Source: Xiphias gladius | Taxonomy: Eukaryota; Chordata; Actinopteri; Istiophoriformes; Xiphiidae | NCBI RefSeq assembly: GCF_016859285.1 | Contig: NC_053403.1 | Coordinates: forward strand, 22,618,948-22,682,947 | Reading direction: 5' to 3' | DNA length: 64,000 bases | In this document: positions 28,401 through 37,017 of the stretch, in pieces | Layout of the letters: each line of letters begins with the position of its first letter | How positions within the stretch are numbered: the stretch's first letter is position 1 | Program-made: the position numbers and the translations under genes | The notes under the pieces: generated by a model | What the model saw: the letters and a program-made list of their open reading frames with translations, nothing else | What the model was told of the DNA's origin: nothing | Database searches by the model: none

Positions 28401-31400
28401 AGCCTGAAAAAAAAAAGTGTAACTGTCCAAATATTTGCTGTCTGGACTGTATGTATAGCTCTTTTTATTTGGCTGAGATTACTAAATTAGGGATAGGGTT
28501 AATGAATTTTATTTAATGCCCCAGTGATGGTGACTTTGCAGCCAATTTTTGCAGCCTCAGTCTTTTAACACTTCAGTAGTTCTTTTAGTCAAGTGGGATA
28601 TACTGTAGCTGTCAGAAATTCCTGAACTCTCTCTGACTGTGAATTATATCTAAGAGGCTGGCATGAACTATTCACTCAGCTGCTTGTAAATATACACATA
28701 TATTAGCTATGCTGTACATTACTGGTGATCAGATTAAGAGAGATTTTCCTCTCTAATGGTCATTCATTTCAGCACAGTGTGATGAAAATATAATTGTTCT
28801 TTTTCACAGCATACATTTTGACTCGCCATAGTAGAACAAGAAACTAGGTCAAAAGCTAGTATATGGCTGGACCGCTCTTTGTGTGTTTGCTTCTCTCCTA
28901 CTCTCTGTGCTCACATACAATTAGGTGCGTAAGTATTTGGACAGTGACACAAGTTTCATAATTTTTCTTCTGTATACCACCACAATAGATTTCAAACAAA
29001 GCCATCAAGGTGTAATTTAAGTGTAGACTTTTAGCTTTAATTCAAGGGGTTTTAACAAAAATATTGCATGAACCATTTAGGAATTGCAGTCATTTGTATA
29101 CAGTCCCTCATTTTCAGAGGCTCAAAAGTAATGGGAAATTTGACAATTGTTCAGTTTCATGGCCAGGTGTCGCCTGTTCCCTCATTATTTCATGACAAAT
29201 TAAGAAAAAAAAGAGGTCTGGAGTTGATTCCAAGTGTTGAATTTGCATTTGATAGCTGTTCCAAGAACTTTGAATATCCTGTCCAAAGAGGTGTTTATAC
29301 AAATGAAGGAGGCCATCATTAGGCTGAAAAGACAAAATAAATCTATCAAATAGATAGCAAAAACTTTAGGAGTGGGCAAATCAACAATTTCGTAAATTCT
29401 TAAAAAGAAGGAAAACACTGGCGAGCTCAGTAACACCATAAGGCCTGAAAGACCACGAACGACAACTAAAGTCGATGGACAAAGAATTCTTTCCTTAGTG
29501 AAGAACTCTACAATGAAGAGAAGCCTTTATAAATGTAAACACAGAGGTTTTGCCACAAGGTGCAAACCACTGGTAACACTCAAGAACAGAAGGGTCAGAT
29601 TACACTTTGCCAGAAACCCTCTAAAAAAGCCTGCCCAGTTCTGGAACAAGATTATTCGAGCAGATGAAACCAAAATTAACTTGTAATTGAATGATGGGAA
29701 CAGAAGACTATGGAGACGGAAAGGAATGGCCCATTATCCAGCATACCACATCATCTGTCAAACATGGTGGAGAAAATGTTATGGCATTGGCATGTATGCC
29801 GACTGATGGAATTGGGTCACTGGCATTTATTGATGATGTGACTGCTGATAGAAATAGCAGGATGAATTCTTAAGTGTATAGGGCTATACCATCTGCTCAG
29901 ATTCAGCCAAATGCTTCAAAATTGATAGGATGGTGCTTCACAGTACAGATGGATAATGACCCAAAACATACTGCAAAAGCAACCCAAGAGCTTCTCATGG
30001 CATAGAAAAGGAATATTCTTCAACAGCCAAGTCAGTCAACTGACTTCAACCCAATTTGGATGAAACTCAGCATCTGTTGATGTCAATGGGTTCCAGACTT
30101 CAGACAGTCATTGACTGGAAAGTATTTTCATCCAAGTATTAAAAATAATCCTTATATTTAGAATTATGGTGGTTTGTCCAATTACTTTTGAACCTCTGAA
30201 AATGAGGGACTATGTATAAAAATTACTTTAATTTCTAAACAGTTAATGTGATATTTTTGGTAAACTTCTGGAATTAAAGCTGAAAGTCTACACTTCAAAT
30301 CACATCTTGATGGCTCTGTTTCAAATCCACTCTGGTGGTGTACAGAGGCAAAAATATGAAAATTGTGTCACTTTCCAAATACTTACGGACCTAACTGTAT
30401 ACAGTATTTTAATTACAGCCAAAATCCCAGTAAAGCTCTTGTCATTTATAGATTTTTCTGTTTCTGTTGTCAGACAACGGAACAAGTATGAAATAGTAAC
30501 TGAAATGCAGCCCATTTAGACTTAATGCAGCAGTAACCTCCAAGCCATTTCCAAGCTGCTGCTGCTCTGCACTGTTAAAATCCTGATTTTATAACTGCGA
30601 GGTCGTCTGACAAAAATCACCATACACATAAGTTAAAGAAAACAGCTGTGCTGTGATTTAGACTATATTTACTGTTAGAATGATCACTCAGAGAGAAAGT
30701 TAGAAGCTCATTCGCATCTGTGTCAGCTGCCGTGCAGTCAGTGGAACGAAATGCACAAAGGTGTATGCCTGTGGAGGGAAAGCCCTATCTCATGCTCACA
30801 GGGCAATACTGGTGGCTCTCTTCTATGAAAAGTAGCTAAGATTTGTCAAGACAGTTGCTAGATTTGTCACTAGGTGCTTTTGTGAAGAAAACTCGCTAAA
30901 GGGATGTGAAAAGTCAGTAAATCTAGCAACAATAGAAACTGTTTGCACCACTTCAATCTCCAACACTCGACCAGCCAACAAATGGTGTAACATCAGCACC
31001 CAGTCACACGGCATTCGGCTGACCAATCGAGTAACTTTATCATGCACTCAGTCAGTCATGTACATTCATTTCTATAGGGCTGGCCCCGCTGTTGCGGTCC
31101 AGCCAAAAAGCAAAGGTGCAACTAATAACATTGAGAATGTATAGATCCGTTCCATGTTTGTTTGGCTTGTTCCAGCAAGCCATGACAGTGTGATAGTGAG
31201 CCAGCATGCTCGGTACCAGAACCCTATAACTGAAGCCTCTAATTGGAAGGCAACCATCATTTAATTAATTATTAACAGTACACCTGTGCTTTTCCGACTG
31301 TGACATGTCAACATATCTTCTGTTAAAAAGGCCTGCTGTGAAAACTTGAACCTCACTGAACAACCCATCATAGTGAACATCATTTCAAAGCTAAATTATT

Positions 31401-34400
31401 ATTGCATAAGTGAGTGGTTTGAAAAATCTACATCAACAAAAAAAGGTAATGTTACACTGACGATAGTAAAAGTACACTTGATGTTCCAGATTGCCTTTTT
31501 TTAAGCAAGTTTCCAGTTCCTGCTCGCAGACTTTAAAAACTTAATGAAGAAAAAATAATGACTAGAAGTCAGGAAAACTATATTAGAAAATCCAAACAAG
31601 GATGGTATGCTTTCGAGAGTGGAGAGTAGTAATGTGAGTGTGACTTTGCAGTAAATTGGCTGAAACATAACACATCCACGTAATCTTTAAATCAAGAAAT
31701 AAACCCAGCTGCTTTGCTTTAAACATCACTGAAATGACCTACACCCACAAAGACATCAACTTACCCTTTAGAGTTACCCTACAGTATATGGCCCATGAAG
31801 CCTCTACAGTTGCAAAGAGAAAGCAGGTACATACCCTCGAACCATGACGTCACTGGTGAGCAGCTGGGACACACAGGGACTCCAGTCCCAGAGCATTCGA
31901 AACTTGGCACGGTCACTCTGGAGGAAACGTAGGGTGGCACCCATGAGGTCACGCATCTTCATCCTCCTGGGGCCATACTGAACAGTTGATGACTCTTCAC
32001 TGGTGAAGAAGAGCCTCTGAAACACTGGGGGGGCACTGTTGAAGTACTTTGCAGCAAACCTTACAGAACAGAGTAGAAAATTAGGTTGGGTGGCTGTACC
32101 CAGCAGAAATACTGGCTGAGGTTCCTACACCAGTGTCTGACTGAGTGCCACAGGACCCTGCATTTTTGGAGCTTGACCCCTATTGAGAGCTAAAAGTCAG
32201 GATACTTCAGCCTCTTTTCAGCGATTTAGACCATCCCTTTTCTTTAAACTGTCTCTCACAAGTCCCATAACTTAGGGGAAGTGCAATACTAAATCACTTG
32301 AGTATCCCACATCTGCAGGGGGTCTGCAATCAAGGCTGGATTACCATCTGGGCGCGCGCGCGCACACACACACATACACACACACACACACACAGATGAT
32401 ACATCGGGGGCAATTTGGGGGTTAGTCTCTTGCCCGAGGACACTTCAACATGCAGACTGGAGGAGCCGGGGATAGAACCACCGACCTCCCTGTAAGTGGA
32501 CAACTCGCTCTACCACCTGAGCCACAATCACCCATTCATTGTGTTAGGTATGTGGTGATTTAATTCATTGTGAATTTGTTTGTACATGTACCATAATATT
32601 ATGTCATTAATTGAACAGACAATTAGTTAAAGGAGTAGTTAGACATTTTTAGAAATAAACTTAACGTATTTAGTTTCTATGTAATACTGAGATGAGAAGA
32701 TCCAGTCTAATGTCTGTGTGTTAGTATGCACCTGAAGTCAGGACATGTTAGCTTAGTTTAGCATAACAGCTAGCCTGAGCATAACAGCTAGCCTGAATTA
32801 CATGCTGTATCTCATTTATTTCATCTGTACACAAATAGAACAACTACTTGCGATTTTAGAGGGAGCTAAGTGCTGAAAATATTCCCCGACAAACAAACAG
32901 TGTATCTATCCGCTGAGCAATTGTGTGCAGGGTCTCTGGCCACAGGTCAGGTTGAACAATACGGTCAGTGACCACAGGTTGTTAATTTTGTTCTCTGCAC
33001 AGGCATGCTGGTATCAAACCTGGGGACCTCACTGTAATGACAAGACTTAAGAAGCTGTGCACAGGCACGGGATCCAGCTGTTCGCCTAGAAATAGTTCCA
33101 GCAAATAACTCTTCTTGGGTAAGGAGTCGCCTTGGGTATGGAGTGACAAGTTTTGCACACCGGGATTTGGGGATTTTCTGCCATTCTTCTTTGACGATCC
33201 TCTCAAGTTCTGTCAGGTTGGATGGAAACTTATGGTGGACAGCATTTTCAGGTCTTTCCAGAGATGTCCGATTGGGTTCAAGTCAAGGCTCTGGCTGGGC
33301 CACTCAAAGACAATCACAGAGTTGTCCCTAAGCCACTCCTACGTTGTCTTGGCTGTGTGCTTAGGGTCATTATCCTGAACTGTCGACCCAGTCTGAGGTC
33401 CTGAGCGCTCTGGTCCATGTTCTCATTAAGGATACTTCTGCACTTTACTCCGTTCAGCTTTCCCCTCAACCCTAACCAGGCTTCCATTCCCTACTGCTGA
33501 AAACCACCCCAACAGCATGACGCTGTCACCACCATGATTCACTGTTGGGATGGTACTGGGCAGGTGATGAGCAGTGCCTGGTTTCTCCCAGCCATGACAC
33601 TTAGAATTGAGGCAAAACAGTTCAATCTTGGTTTCATCAGACCAAAGAATCTTCTTTCTCGCAGTCTGAGAGTCCTTTAGGTGCGTTTTTTTCAAACCCC
33701 AGGTGGGCTTTCATGCTTCTTTCACTAAGGTGAGGCTTCTGTCTGGCCACTCTGCCATAAGGCCCAGATCGGTAGAGTGTTGCAGTGATGGTTCTCCTTC
33801 TGGAATATTCTCCCATCTACCCACAGGATCTCTGGAGCTTAACCAGAGTGACCATGAGGTTCCTGGTCACCTCTCTTATCAAGGTACTTCTCCCCTGATT
33901 GCTCAGTTTGGCTGGGCGGCCAGGTCTAGGAAGAGTCCTGGTTGTTCCAAATTTCTTCCATCTAAGAATTATGGGGGCCACTGTGCTCTTCAATGCAGCA
34001 TAAATATTTTTGTAGCCCTCCACAGATCTGTGCCGCAACACAATCCTATCTCTGAGCTCTGCAGGCAGTTCCTTCGACCTCATAGGTTGGCTTCTGCTCT
34101 TATTTGCATTGTCAGCTCTGAGACCTTATATAGACAAGTGTGTGCCTTTCTAAATATTGTCCAGTTGACTGAATTTACCACAGGTGGACTCCAATCAAGG
34201 TGTAGAAACATCTCAAAGATGATAAAGAGAAATGGGAGGGACCTGAGCTAAATTTCACGTGTGATAGCAAAGGGTATGAATGCTTATGTCAATGTGATAT
34301 TAAGATTTTTCCTTTTTAATCCATTTGCAAAAATTTCTAAAAGTCAGTTTTCACTTTGTCATTATGGGGTATTGCATGTAGATTGATGAGGGAAAAACAT

Positions 34401-35495
34401 TATTTAAACGATTTTAAGATAAGGCTGTCACATAACAAAATGTTTAAAATGTGAAGGGGTCTGAATACTTTCTGAATGCACTGTATGAAAGCTTTAGCGT
34501 TATCAAGTGATGATGTTTTCAAAGTTTGTACAGAGCAAGGCTAGCTTTTTCTCCCTAACTTTCCAGTCTTTATGCTAATCTGTGCTTAATGCAAAGAGTT
34601 TAATGCACACAACTGAGACCTGAAATTTCTCTTCTTATCTCAGTCTCAGGAAGGAAGCAAATTAATGTATTCCCACAACTTTAATGTACTCTTTTAATTT
34701 TCAGGACAAGGAGTGCCCCACCCCCCCCAAATAAAAAAAAAAATTTTTTTGCCCCAGGGACCCCATCCAGGGTAAATTCAGCCATCTGTACTGATGCAGC
34801 ACCAAAGTCAGGATCAGCATCTGTACAGGTTAAGTTGGAGAGAGGACATTTAAAATAAACAGTGTGACGAGAACAGGGTCCACTTACGCCTGTGCATCTG
34901 GACTGATGCTGAGGAGTTTGCTTAGGGCCACACACAGGCGCTCGTGGAGGTCATGGTTGATCCTGCCACCAGCTTTGACCCTCTCTGCATTGCGCTCCAA
35001 CAGGTCCAGAATCAGTGGTCGCAGGTGCCGTGCAATCAGCAAAGTATAGTCCTTCTCCAACAGCAGCTGAGTCAAACACCCCAGAATACACTGTCTGTCC
35101 TGCTGGCTCCATATCTGAGGAGAGATAACATGGTAGGAAGGTTCCGAATGAAATATTGATTGGTTGATATAAAAGCCAGACATAAACAAATATTTCTTCA
35201 AAATATTAACAAATTAGCCAGCAGCACAGATTTAACGGTACAACATAAAGTAAAATTATGGCATTTGTACAAGGACTACTGACATGTGAAGGGAGGGTTA
35301 CTGCTTGCTGCACAGCAGACACGTATTGAGTCAGAGTATGAAAATAAACTCTAAATGCATTATTTTATTCCATACAAGTCGGGAATTAACAGATCTTACC
35401 TGTTTTGACAGATATTGGCTGAGTTCGTTGTGACTTTTGTCAACATGTCTGGATATGGTGCCAAGTGATGACAGGCTCAATTCTAAATTTTCCAT
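2148..35495 (-). CDS. mdn1: Midasin (AAA ATPase of 60S ribosome maturation), first 28 coding exons; 3' part outside window
   Basis: Midasin (yeast Rea1) is a nuclear dynein-like ATPase with six AAA modules that removes assembly factors from pre-60S particles. Coding exons, in transcript order: 35400-35495, 34888-35114, 31835-32059, 27785-27892, 26956-27148, 26663-26872, 26025-26156, 25725-25828, 24455-24569, 24036-24220, 18236-18317, 17872-17967, 17587-17699, 16463-16611, 16211-16271, 15438-15649, 15236-15339, 13677-13821, 12429-12525, 12124-12237, 11361-11508, 11049-11156, 9930-10081, 7280-7458, 5341-5549, 2634-2780, 2372-2513, 2148-2282. They total 3,988 nt, all with GT/AG borders and compatible phases, giving about 1,329 of the roughly 5,600 residues usual for vertebrates. 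The start ATG (35493-35495) opens a protein that aligns with human midasin from residue 1. No stop or frameshift was seen, so the gene looks intact. The end of the last exon (donor at 2147) is the least certain border. Confidence 0.95.
3850..5208 (+). mobile_element. Tc1-like DNA transposon, degenerate
   Basis: Long inverted ends are visible: 3886-3960 pairs with about 5030-5102, and the right end carries the typical GTCTGAATACTTTCTG terminus. Plus-strand transposase remains include [20 protein letters not shown] near 4280-4340, the DNA-binding region of Tc1 transposases. Stops and frameshifts are many, so it is dead. It lies in the mdn1 intron 2781-5340. The rest of that intron (2781-3849) shows only a poly(A) run near 2970 and otherwise nothing I recognise. 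Confidence 0.8.
6013..6541. mobile_element. hAT-type MITE, split by another MITE
   Basis: The left end GCTGCAACGATTCACCGATGA and the right end, read inverted as GCAGCAACTAACAATTATTTT, are the ends of a common fish hAT MITE family. A second copy lies at 49598-49925. The middle is occupied by the 183-bp element at 6118-6300. Confidence 0.6.
6118..6300. mobile_element. Short Tc1-type MITE, near-perfect hairpin
   Basis: It starts TTAGGTACGTAAGTATTTGG and ends with the inverted complement, CCAAATACTTATGTACCTAA. It is about 183 bp with no coding content. The ends match those of the full Tc1-like copy at 28918-30397, so it is a deletion derivative of the same family. Confidence 0.8.
7764..8000 (+). 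mobile_element. TTAA-flanked MITE family, truncated copy
   Basis: The start TTAAAGCAACACTATCAAG and the following 150 bases align with the copies at 60735 and 58981, including GATCACCAACTCTGC. The right half is missing or too diverged to see. Confidence 0.5.
8575..9345 (-). mobile_element. LINE endonuclease-domain fragment
   Basis: Read on the minus strand, broken frames resemble a LINE endonuclease. They show a [12 protein letters not shown] motif (compare GDFNAHVG), a [16 protein letters not shown] segment and a TDHHLV motif. A tandem duplication of about 107 bp covers the last of these (8584-8797). It is degenerate and truncated. Confidence 0.6.
8584..8797. repeat. Tandem duplication, two copies of about 107 bp
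   Basis: Both copies contain GTATCCCCACCATATGATCC and CAGTTGACAGCTCTGCTCCA. The second copy starts after CACAACTGTGGTGAGCC. They differ at about a dozen positions. Confidence 0.8.
9930..18317 (-). CDS. mdn1: mdn1 exons 11-23: midasin AAA2 module and linker to AAA3 (residues 532-1059)
   Basis: Thirteen exons encode the end of AAA1, all of AAA2 and the linker. Walker A of AAA2 is GETGTGKT at residues 661-668, encoded on exon 14 (16463-16611). Walker B is VLLDEIN at 817-823 on exon 18 (13677-13821). The conserved pre-sensor block [16 protein letters not shown] is on exon 19, and [20 protein letters not shown] is on exon 21. Exon 15 is only 61 nt. The C-terminal part of this stretch ([20 protein letters not shown]) leads into AAA3. 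The 13822-15235 intron is almost wholly Tc1-type debris, yet both neighbouring exons keep intact splice sites. Confidence 0.93.
10082..11048. other. mdn1 intron 22, no recognised element
   Basis: AT-rich sequence with a short TAATGTA-type tandem repeat near 10676-10702. Nothing else is recognisable. Confidence 0.5.
12526..13676. other. mdn1 intron 18, no recognised element
   Basis: Apart from an A-run at 12532-12548 beside exon 19, I see no repeat family, exon or RNA gene in this intron. Confidence 0.5.
13985..14252 (+). mobile_element. Tc1-like 3' fragment
   Basis: Plus-strand remains resemble the end of a Tc1-like transposase. They include a WPQRDPTS segment and, near 14200, a STEELWK-like stretch before AWNNL-like residues. 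It is truncated at both sides. Confidence 0.5.
14252..14880. mobile_element. Tc1-like end with internal foldback
   Basis: The left end AGTGCATTCGGAAAGTATTC is a Tc1-type terminus and the right end GGGGTCTGAATACTTTCCT is its inverted counterpart. Arms 14628-14709 and 14752-14831 are inverted copies of the transposase start region (ATGAGGTC...GAACTGCCTG). It has no coding capacity. Confidence 0.7.
14874..15057. mobile_element. Tc1-type MITE, diverged
   Basis: It shares GCTTTAATTCAAGGGGTTTAA and the end TCCAAATACTAACGTACATA with the family of 6118-6300 and 28918-30397. Confidence 0.6.
15060..15215 (-). repeat. Possible tRNA-like SINE fragment
   Basis: The segment resembles a common fish repeat with a tRNA-style inverted box (GGCAGAATCAAACAATGGA on the plus strand). 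It ends about 20 bases before mdn1 exon 17. The assignment is weak. Confidence 0.3.
16350..16440 (-). repeat. SINE fragment, tRNA-like
   Basis: GACAGGAGGAGCCGGAAATC aligns with ACTGGAGGAGCCGGGGATAG of the better copy at 32400-32535. It is short and diverged. Confidence 0.4.
18318..20624. other. Left part of the large mdn1 intron 10
   Basis: No exon was seen. Segment 20270-20400 is a diverged copy of 32160-32310, so it is a dispersed repeat of unknown type. The rest is unclassified. Confidence 0.45.
20625..21425 (-). mobile_element. Tc1-like transposon, 3' part
   Basis: The left end CAGTGCATTCACAAAATATTCAG is a Tc1-type terminus. Minus-strand frames encode [17 protein letters not shown] (catalytic DE region) and, further upstream, [20 protein letters not shown] (DNA-binding linker). 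The other end is missing; LINE sequence begins at about 21430. Confidence 0.8.
21430..23770 (+). mobile_element. L2/CR1-type LINE, truncated and broken
   Basis: Plus-strand frames show reverse-transcriptase blocks: [17 protein letters not shown] followed by [20 protein letters not shown] (about 21960-22090), then a downstream block with [11 protein letters not shown]. The 3' end GCGCTATATAAATAAAATTG (near 23739) is the usual tail of fish L2 elements. A 21-bp tandem duplication sits at 22829-22872. Frameshifts and stops are many. Confidence 0.8.
24036..26872 (-). CDS. mdn1: mdn1 exons 6-10: midasin AAA1 module (residues 284-532)
   Basis: Exons 26663-26872, 26025-26156, 25725-25828, 24455-24569 and 24036-24220 encode the first AAA module. 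The Walker A loop reads GPIGCSKT at residues 316-323, encoded near 26753-26776. Human midasin has GCGKT here, so the last glycine of the loop is serine (codon AGT, plus-strand 26759-26761). The Walker B strand ILLEDID falls at residues 385-391. The block [13 protein letters not shown] and the following [20 protein letters not shown] match vertebrate midasin closely. The flanking sequence is conserved and open, so the serine is not part of a decaying exon. It could be a real fish difference or a base error. Confidence 0.92.
24868..25322. repeat. Unclassified dispersed repeat, copy A
   Basis: It aligns with 28838-28917 joined to 30398-31109. Shared landmarks include CTTCTCTCCTACTCTCTGTG, GTCAGACAACGGAA, CCATTTCCAAGCTGCTGCT and GTCCAGCCAAAAA. 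No reading frame or clear ends were found. Confidence 0.6.
26157..26662. other. mdn1 intron 6, probable MITE debris
   Basis: It contains an A-run at 26268-26285 and a right side ending AAATTGGTGGAGTGCCCCTTT (about 26614-26634) that I associate with fish MITEs. Otherwise it is unclassified. Confidence 0.35.
26956..35495 (-). CDS. mdn1: mdn1 exons 1-5: midasin N-terminal region (residues 1-283)
   Basis: These five exons encode the helical N-terminal region that precedes the AAA ring. The protein begins [20 protein letters not shown]. Exon 2 carries the well conserved block [20 protein letters not shown], and exon 3 carries the block ending LWDWSPC. Exon 3 starts at 32059 because the AG acceptor overlaps the last intron bases and only this choice keeps the phase. 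The exons are spread over 8.5 kb. Intron 3 (27893-31834) holds an unclassified repeat interrupted by a Tc1-like transposon, and intron 2 (32060-34887) holds a SINE and a foldback element split by another Tc1-like copy. Identity rests on my recall of the human sequence. Confidence 0.93.
27198..27420. repeat. Compound CA/TACA microsatellite
   Basis: Alternating CA, TACA and TATA units run over about 220 bases within mdn1 intron 4. Confidence 0.9.
28838..31109. repeat. Unclassified dispersed repeat, copy B, split by a Tc1 element
   Basis: The two pieces 28838-28917 and 30398-31109 match copy A at 24868-25322. Copy A shows the uninterrupted site (CTCACAGGTACAGTAATTT). About 300 bases near 30650-30960 are absent from copy A. 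Confidence 0.6.
28918..30397 (+). mobile_element. Tc1-like transposon, full length (1,480 bp), dead
   Basis: Both termini are present (CAATTAGGTGCGTAAGTATT on the left, ACTTACGGACCTAACTG on the right) with TA duplications at 28916-28917 and 30398-30399. Inverted ends reach about 215 bp. Plus-strand transposase pieces include [15 protein letters not shown] near 29640-29686 and a [12 protein letters not shown] block near 29757. Stops break the frame. Confidence 0.9.
32352..32394. repeat. (GC)n(CA)n microsatellite
   Basis: About five GC units are followed by about fifteen CA units with one T interruption. Confidence 0.95.
32400..32535 (-). repeat. tRNA-derived SINE
   Basis: On the minus strand, GGTAGAGCGAGT resembles an A box and GGTTCTATCCC a B box, followed by a non-tRNA tail CTGCATGTTGAAGTGTCCTC. 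No cloverleaf of a functional tRNA can be drawn. Confidence 0.6.
32625..34665. mobile_element. Foldback MITE of percomorph type, split by a Tc1 element
   Basis: The left arm (32625 to about 33124) has AGGAGTAGTTAGACATTTTT and TTAGCTTAGTTTAGCATAAC. The right arm (34489-34665) has CTAGCTTTTTCTCCCTAACT and CCAGTCTTTATGCTAATCTG in inverted orientation. An uninterrupted copy lies at 48930-49590. Confidence 0.6.
33125..34488 (-). mobile_element. Tc1-like transposon, one end lost
   Basis: The right end (to CTGAATACTTTCTGAATGCACTG) is present; the left terminus is missing. Minus-strand frames encode the N-terminal region [20 protein letters not shown] (34083 leftwards), the linker [20 protein letters not shown] and the catalytic region [20 protein letters not shown]. 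They are in different frames, so it is inactive. Confidence 0.85.
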
Positions 35496-36077
35496 CTTAT
35501 CATTTGTCGCTTGTGGAGAAGCAATCTACAGCTGAAACAAGCTCGCGCGGTCAATAAACAGGTATACTGATTTTCTGTTATTAACGCAAACTGTGAGGTT
35601 CATTACGCGCTTGTCTTTCTGAGGTTGTATCACAACACATAAGCACGTTCCCGTTACTAGTCTTAATACCCTGTCCACATGTGAGTGAAACACAAATCTT
35701 TCCGGGTCAGGCCCCCCCCCCGCCGTCGTCGCGCAGCGATGACGCATATGGACAGCGACGCAGGCATAGTGCAACTCTCTCCGCGAAAGAAACAACTTTC
35801 TTCCGAGTGAACTACGCTGCTATTTAATGCTCTCGTTTACGTGAGGTGGTCTTGGGAGAATGTGAACCGCTGGGGAAGACTGTGAGTTGCGGTATGATTT
35901 AACTCCTTCAGGGTGGGATTCCTGTTTAAAGACTATTTTTTTGAAACCGTGGAGCTGCAAGAATACATCCATGGTAGAGACAGACCGCGGGAAAATGTCG
36001 TTACTTCCTGTGCAATAAAGTCTTGGCGCGACATTACGGTTGTAAACAAGAGGACACATAACAGTACACACGAACAA
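35496..36077. promoter_or_regulatory. Divergent promoter region of mdn1 and casp8ap2
   Basis: This segment separates the mdn1 start codon (minus strand, 35495) from a likely first non-coding casp8ap2 exon, whose donor GTAAGT begins at 36078. It is rich in CpG compared with the AT-rich flanks, most clearly at 35700-35765 and around 35980-36035. I see no clear TATA box. In human the two genes are also head to head. Transcription start sites cannot be placed from sequence alone, so the shared-promoter role is an inference. Confidence 0.55.
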
Positions 36078-36976
36078 GTAAGTCAACCAATTCATCGTTA
36101 ACTTATTGTAAAAACCTTTGTATATAAATATGTAGTTTGTGTATATGGTTCACAGCATTCGTAACTTAAGGACTGAGCATGTTTCTCCGGTAAGAGTTAC
36201 CTTCAGTCATAGATAACACAGGACTAAGGCAGCTTTAGTAATGTTAATGTTAGTTTGAGCCTGAACTCAGGGTGTCAAATGTCAGATTAAGGCCATGGGC
36301 AGAAGGTTCAAAATGAAGCAATATTCAGTGAGAAAAACTAAAATTAAGATGAAACTCAGCAATATATTACCTCTGTATGAATTTCTTTCTGTCTAGGGCT
36401 GCTGTTGCAAGGCTTTGTTCTTTGCTGTCCTCTTTGTTCGGACAGTGGTGAACAAAAGGGATCTAGCTAGACCACGATGTTAATCATGCTAACAACACTG
36501 TGATTATCCTCAGTTTGTCCACAACAGATGATAACAGATACAATATTTACCTCAGTGCCATGATAATTGTATATTATCTTTAGCAGTGGGCAATATGGAT
36601 AAATCCTCTATCATGATATATGTAATTATTTATTGCGACAACGATATAAATTGTGACACAATGTATCATAGTAAATCAACTGAGAAGCTGCCTAGTAAAA
36701 GAACAACCTGACAGAAATATCTATTTTCTACAAATCGAGCAAATTAAATAGCTGTCAAATAAAAGTACTCCATTACATTGATGTAAAATTCACATTCAAA
36801 ATTAGTCATAGTCATATTGCCAAAACTATAATTGAGTGTGTTTTTTTGATTGATTCTTGTCTTGTCTCTGCTTTCAACGTAGCCTTCAGCCAGGTGTTGC
36901 TGCTCTTATAAGCTTTGTTCTGGCTGATATTGTAGACTGGGAATAACTAATGATTTTTCCCATTGTATTGTCATCA

Positions 36977-37017
36977 GGTTCTCCTCTAAAAACTGAGCCA
37001 AAGAGATATTTGGAACA
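36977..37017 (+). other. casp8ap2: casp8ap2 5'UTR part of the first coding exon
   Basis: A TTGTCATCAG acceptor ends at 36976 and the ATG follows 41 bases later. An upstream non-coding exon would end at the GTAAGT donor at 36078, in the CpG-rich segment. This is inferred from splice signals only. Confidence 0.4.

Noticed and set aside
32400..32535. Functional tRNA gene on the minus strand
   Set aside because: A- and B-box-like sequences occur, but no acceptor stem or anticodon arm can be formed, and a tail typical of a SINE follows.
35700..35765. The run of C at about 35712-35720 as a G-quadruplex element
   Set aside because: It is a single homopolymer run without three further G tracts nearby, so no quadruplex pattern can be supported.
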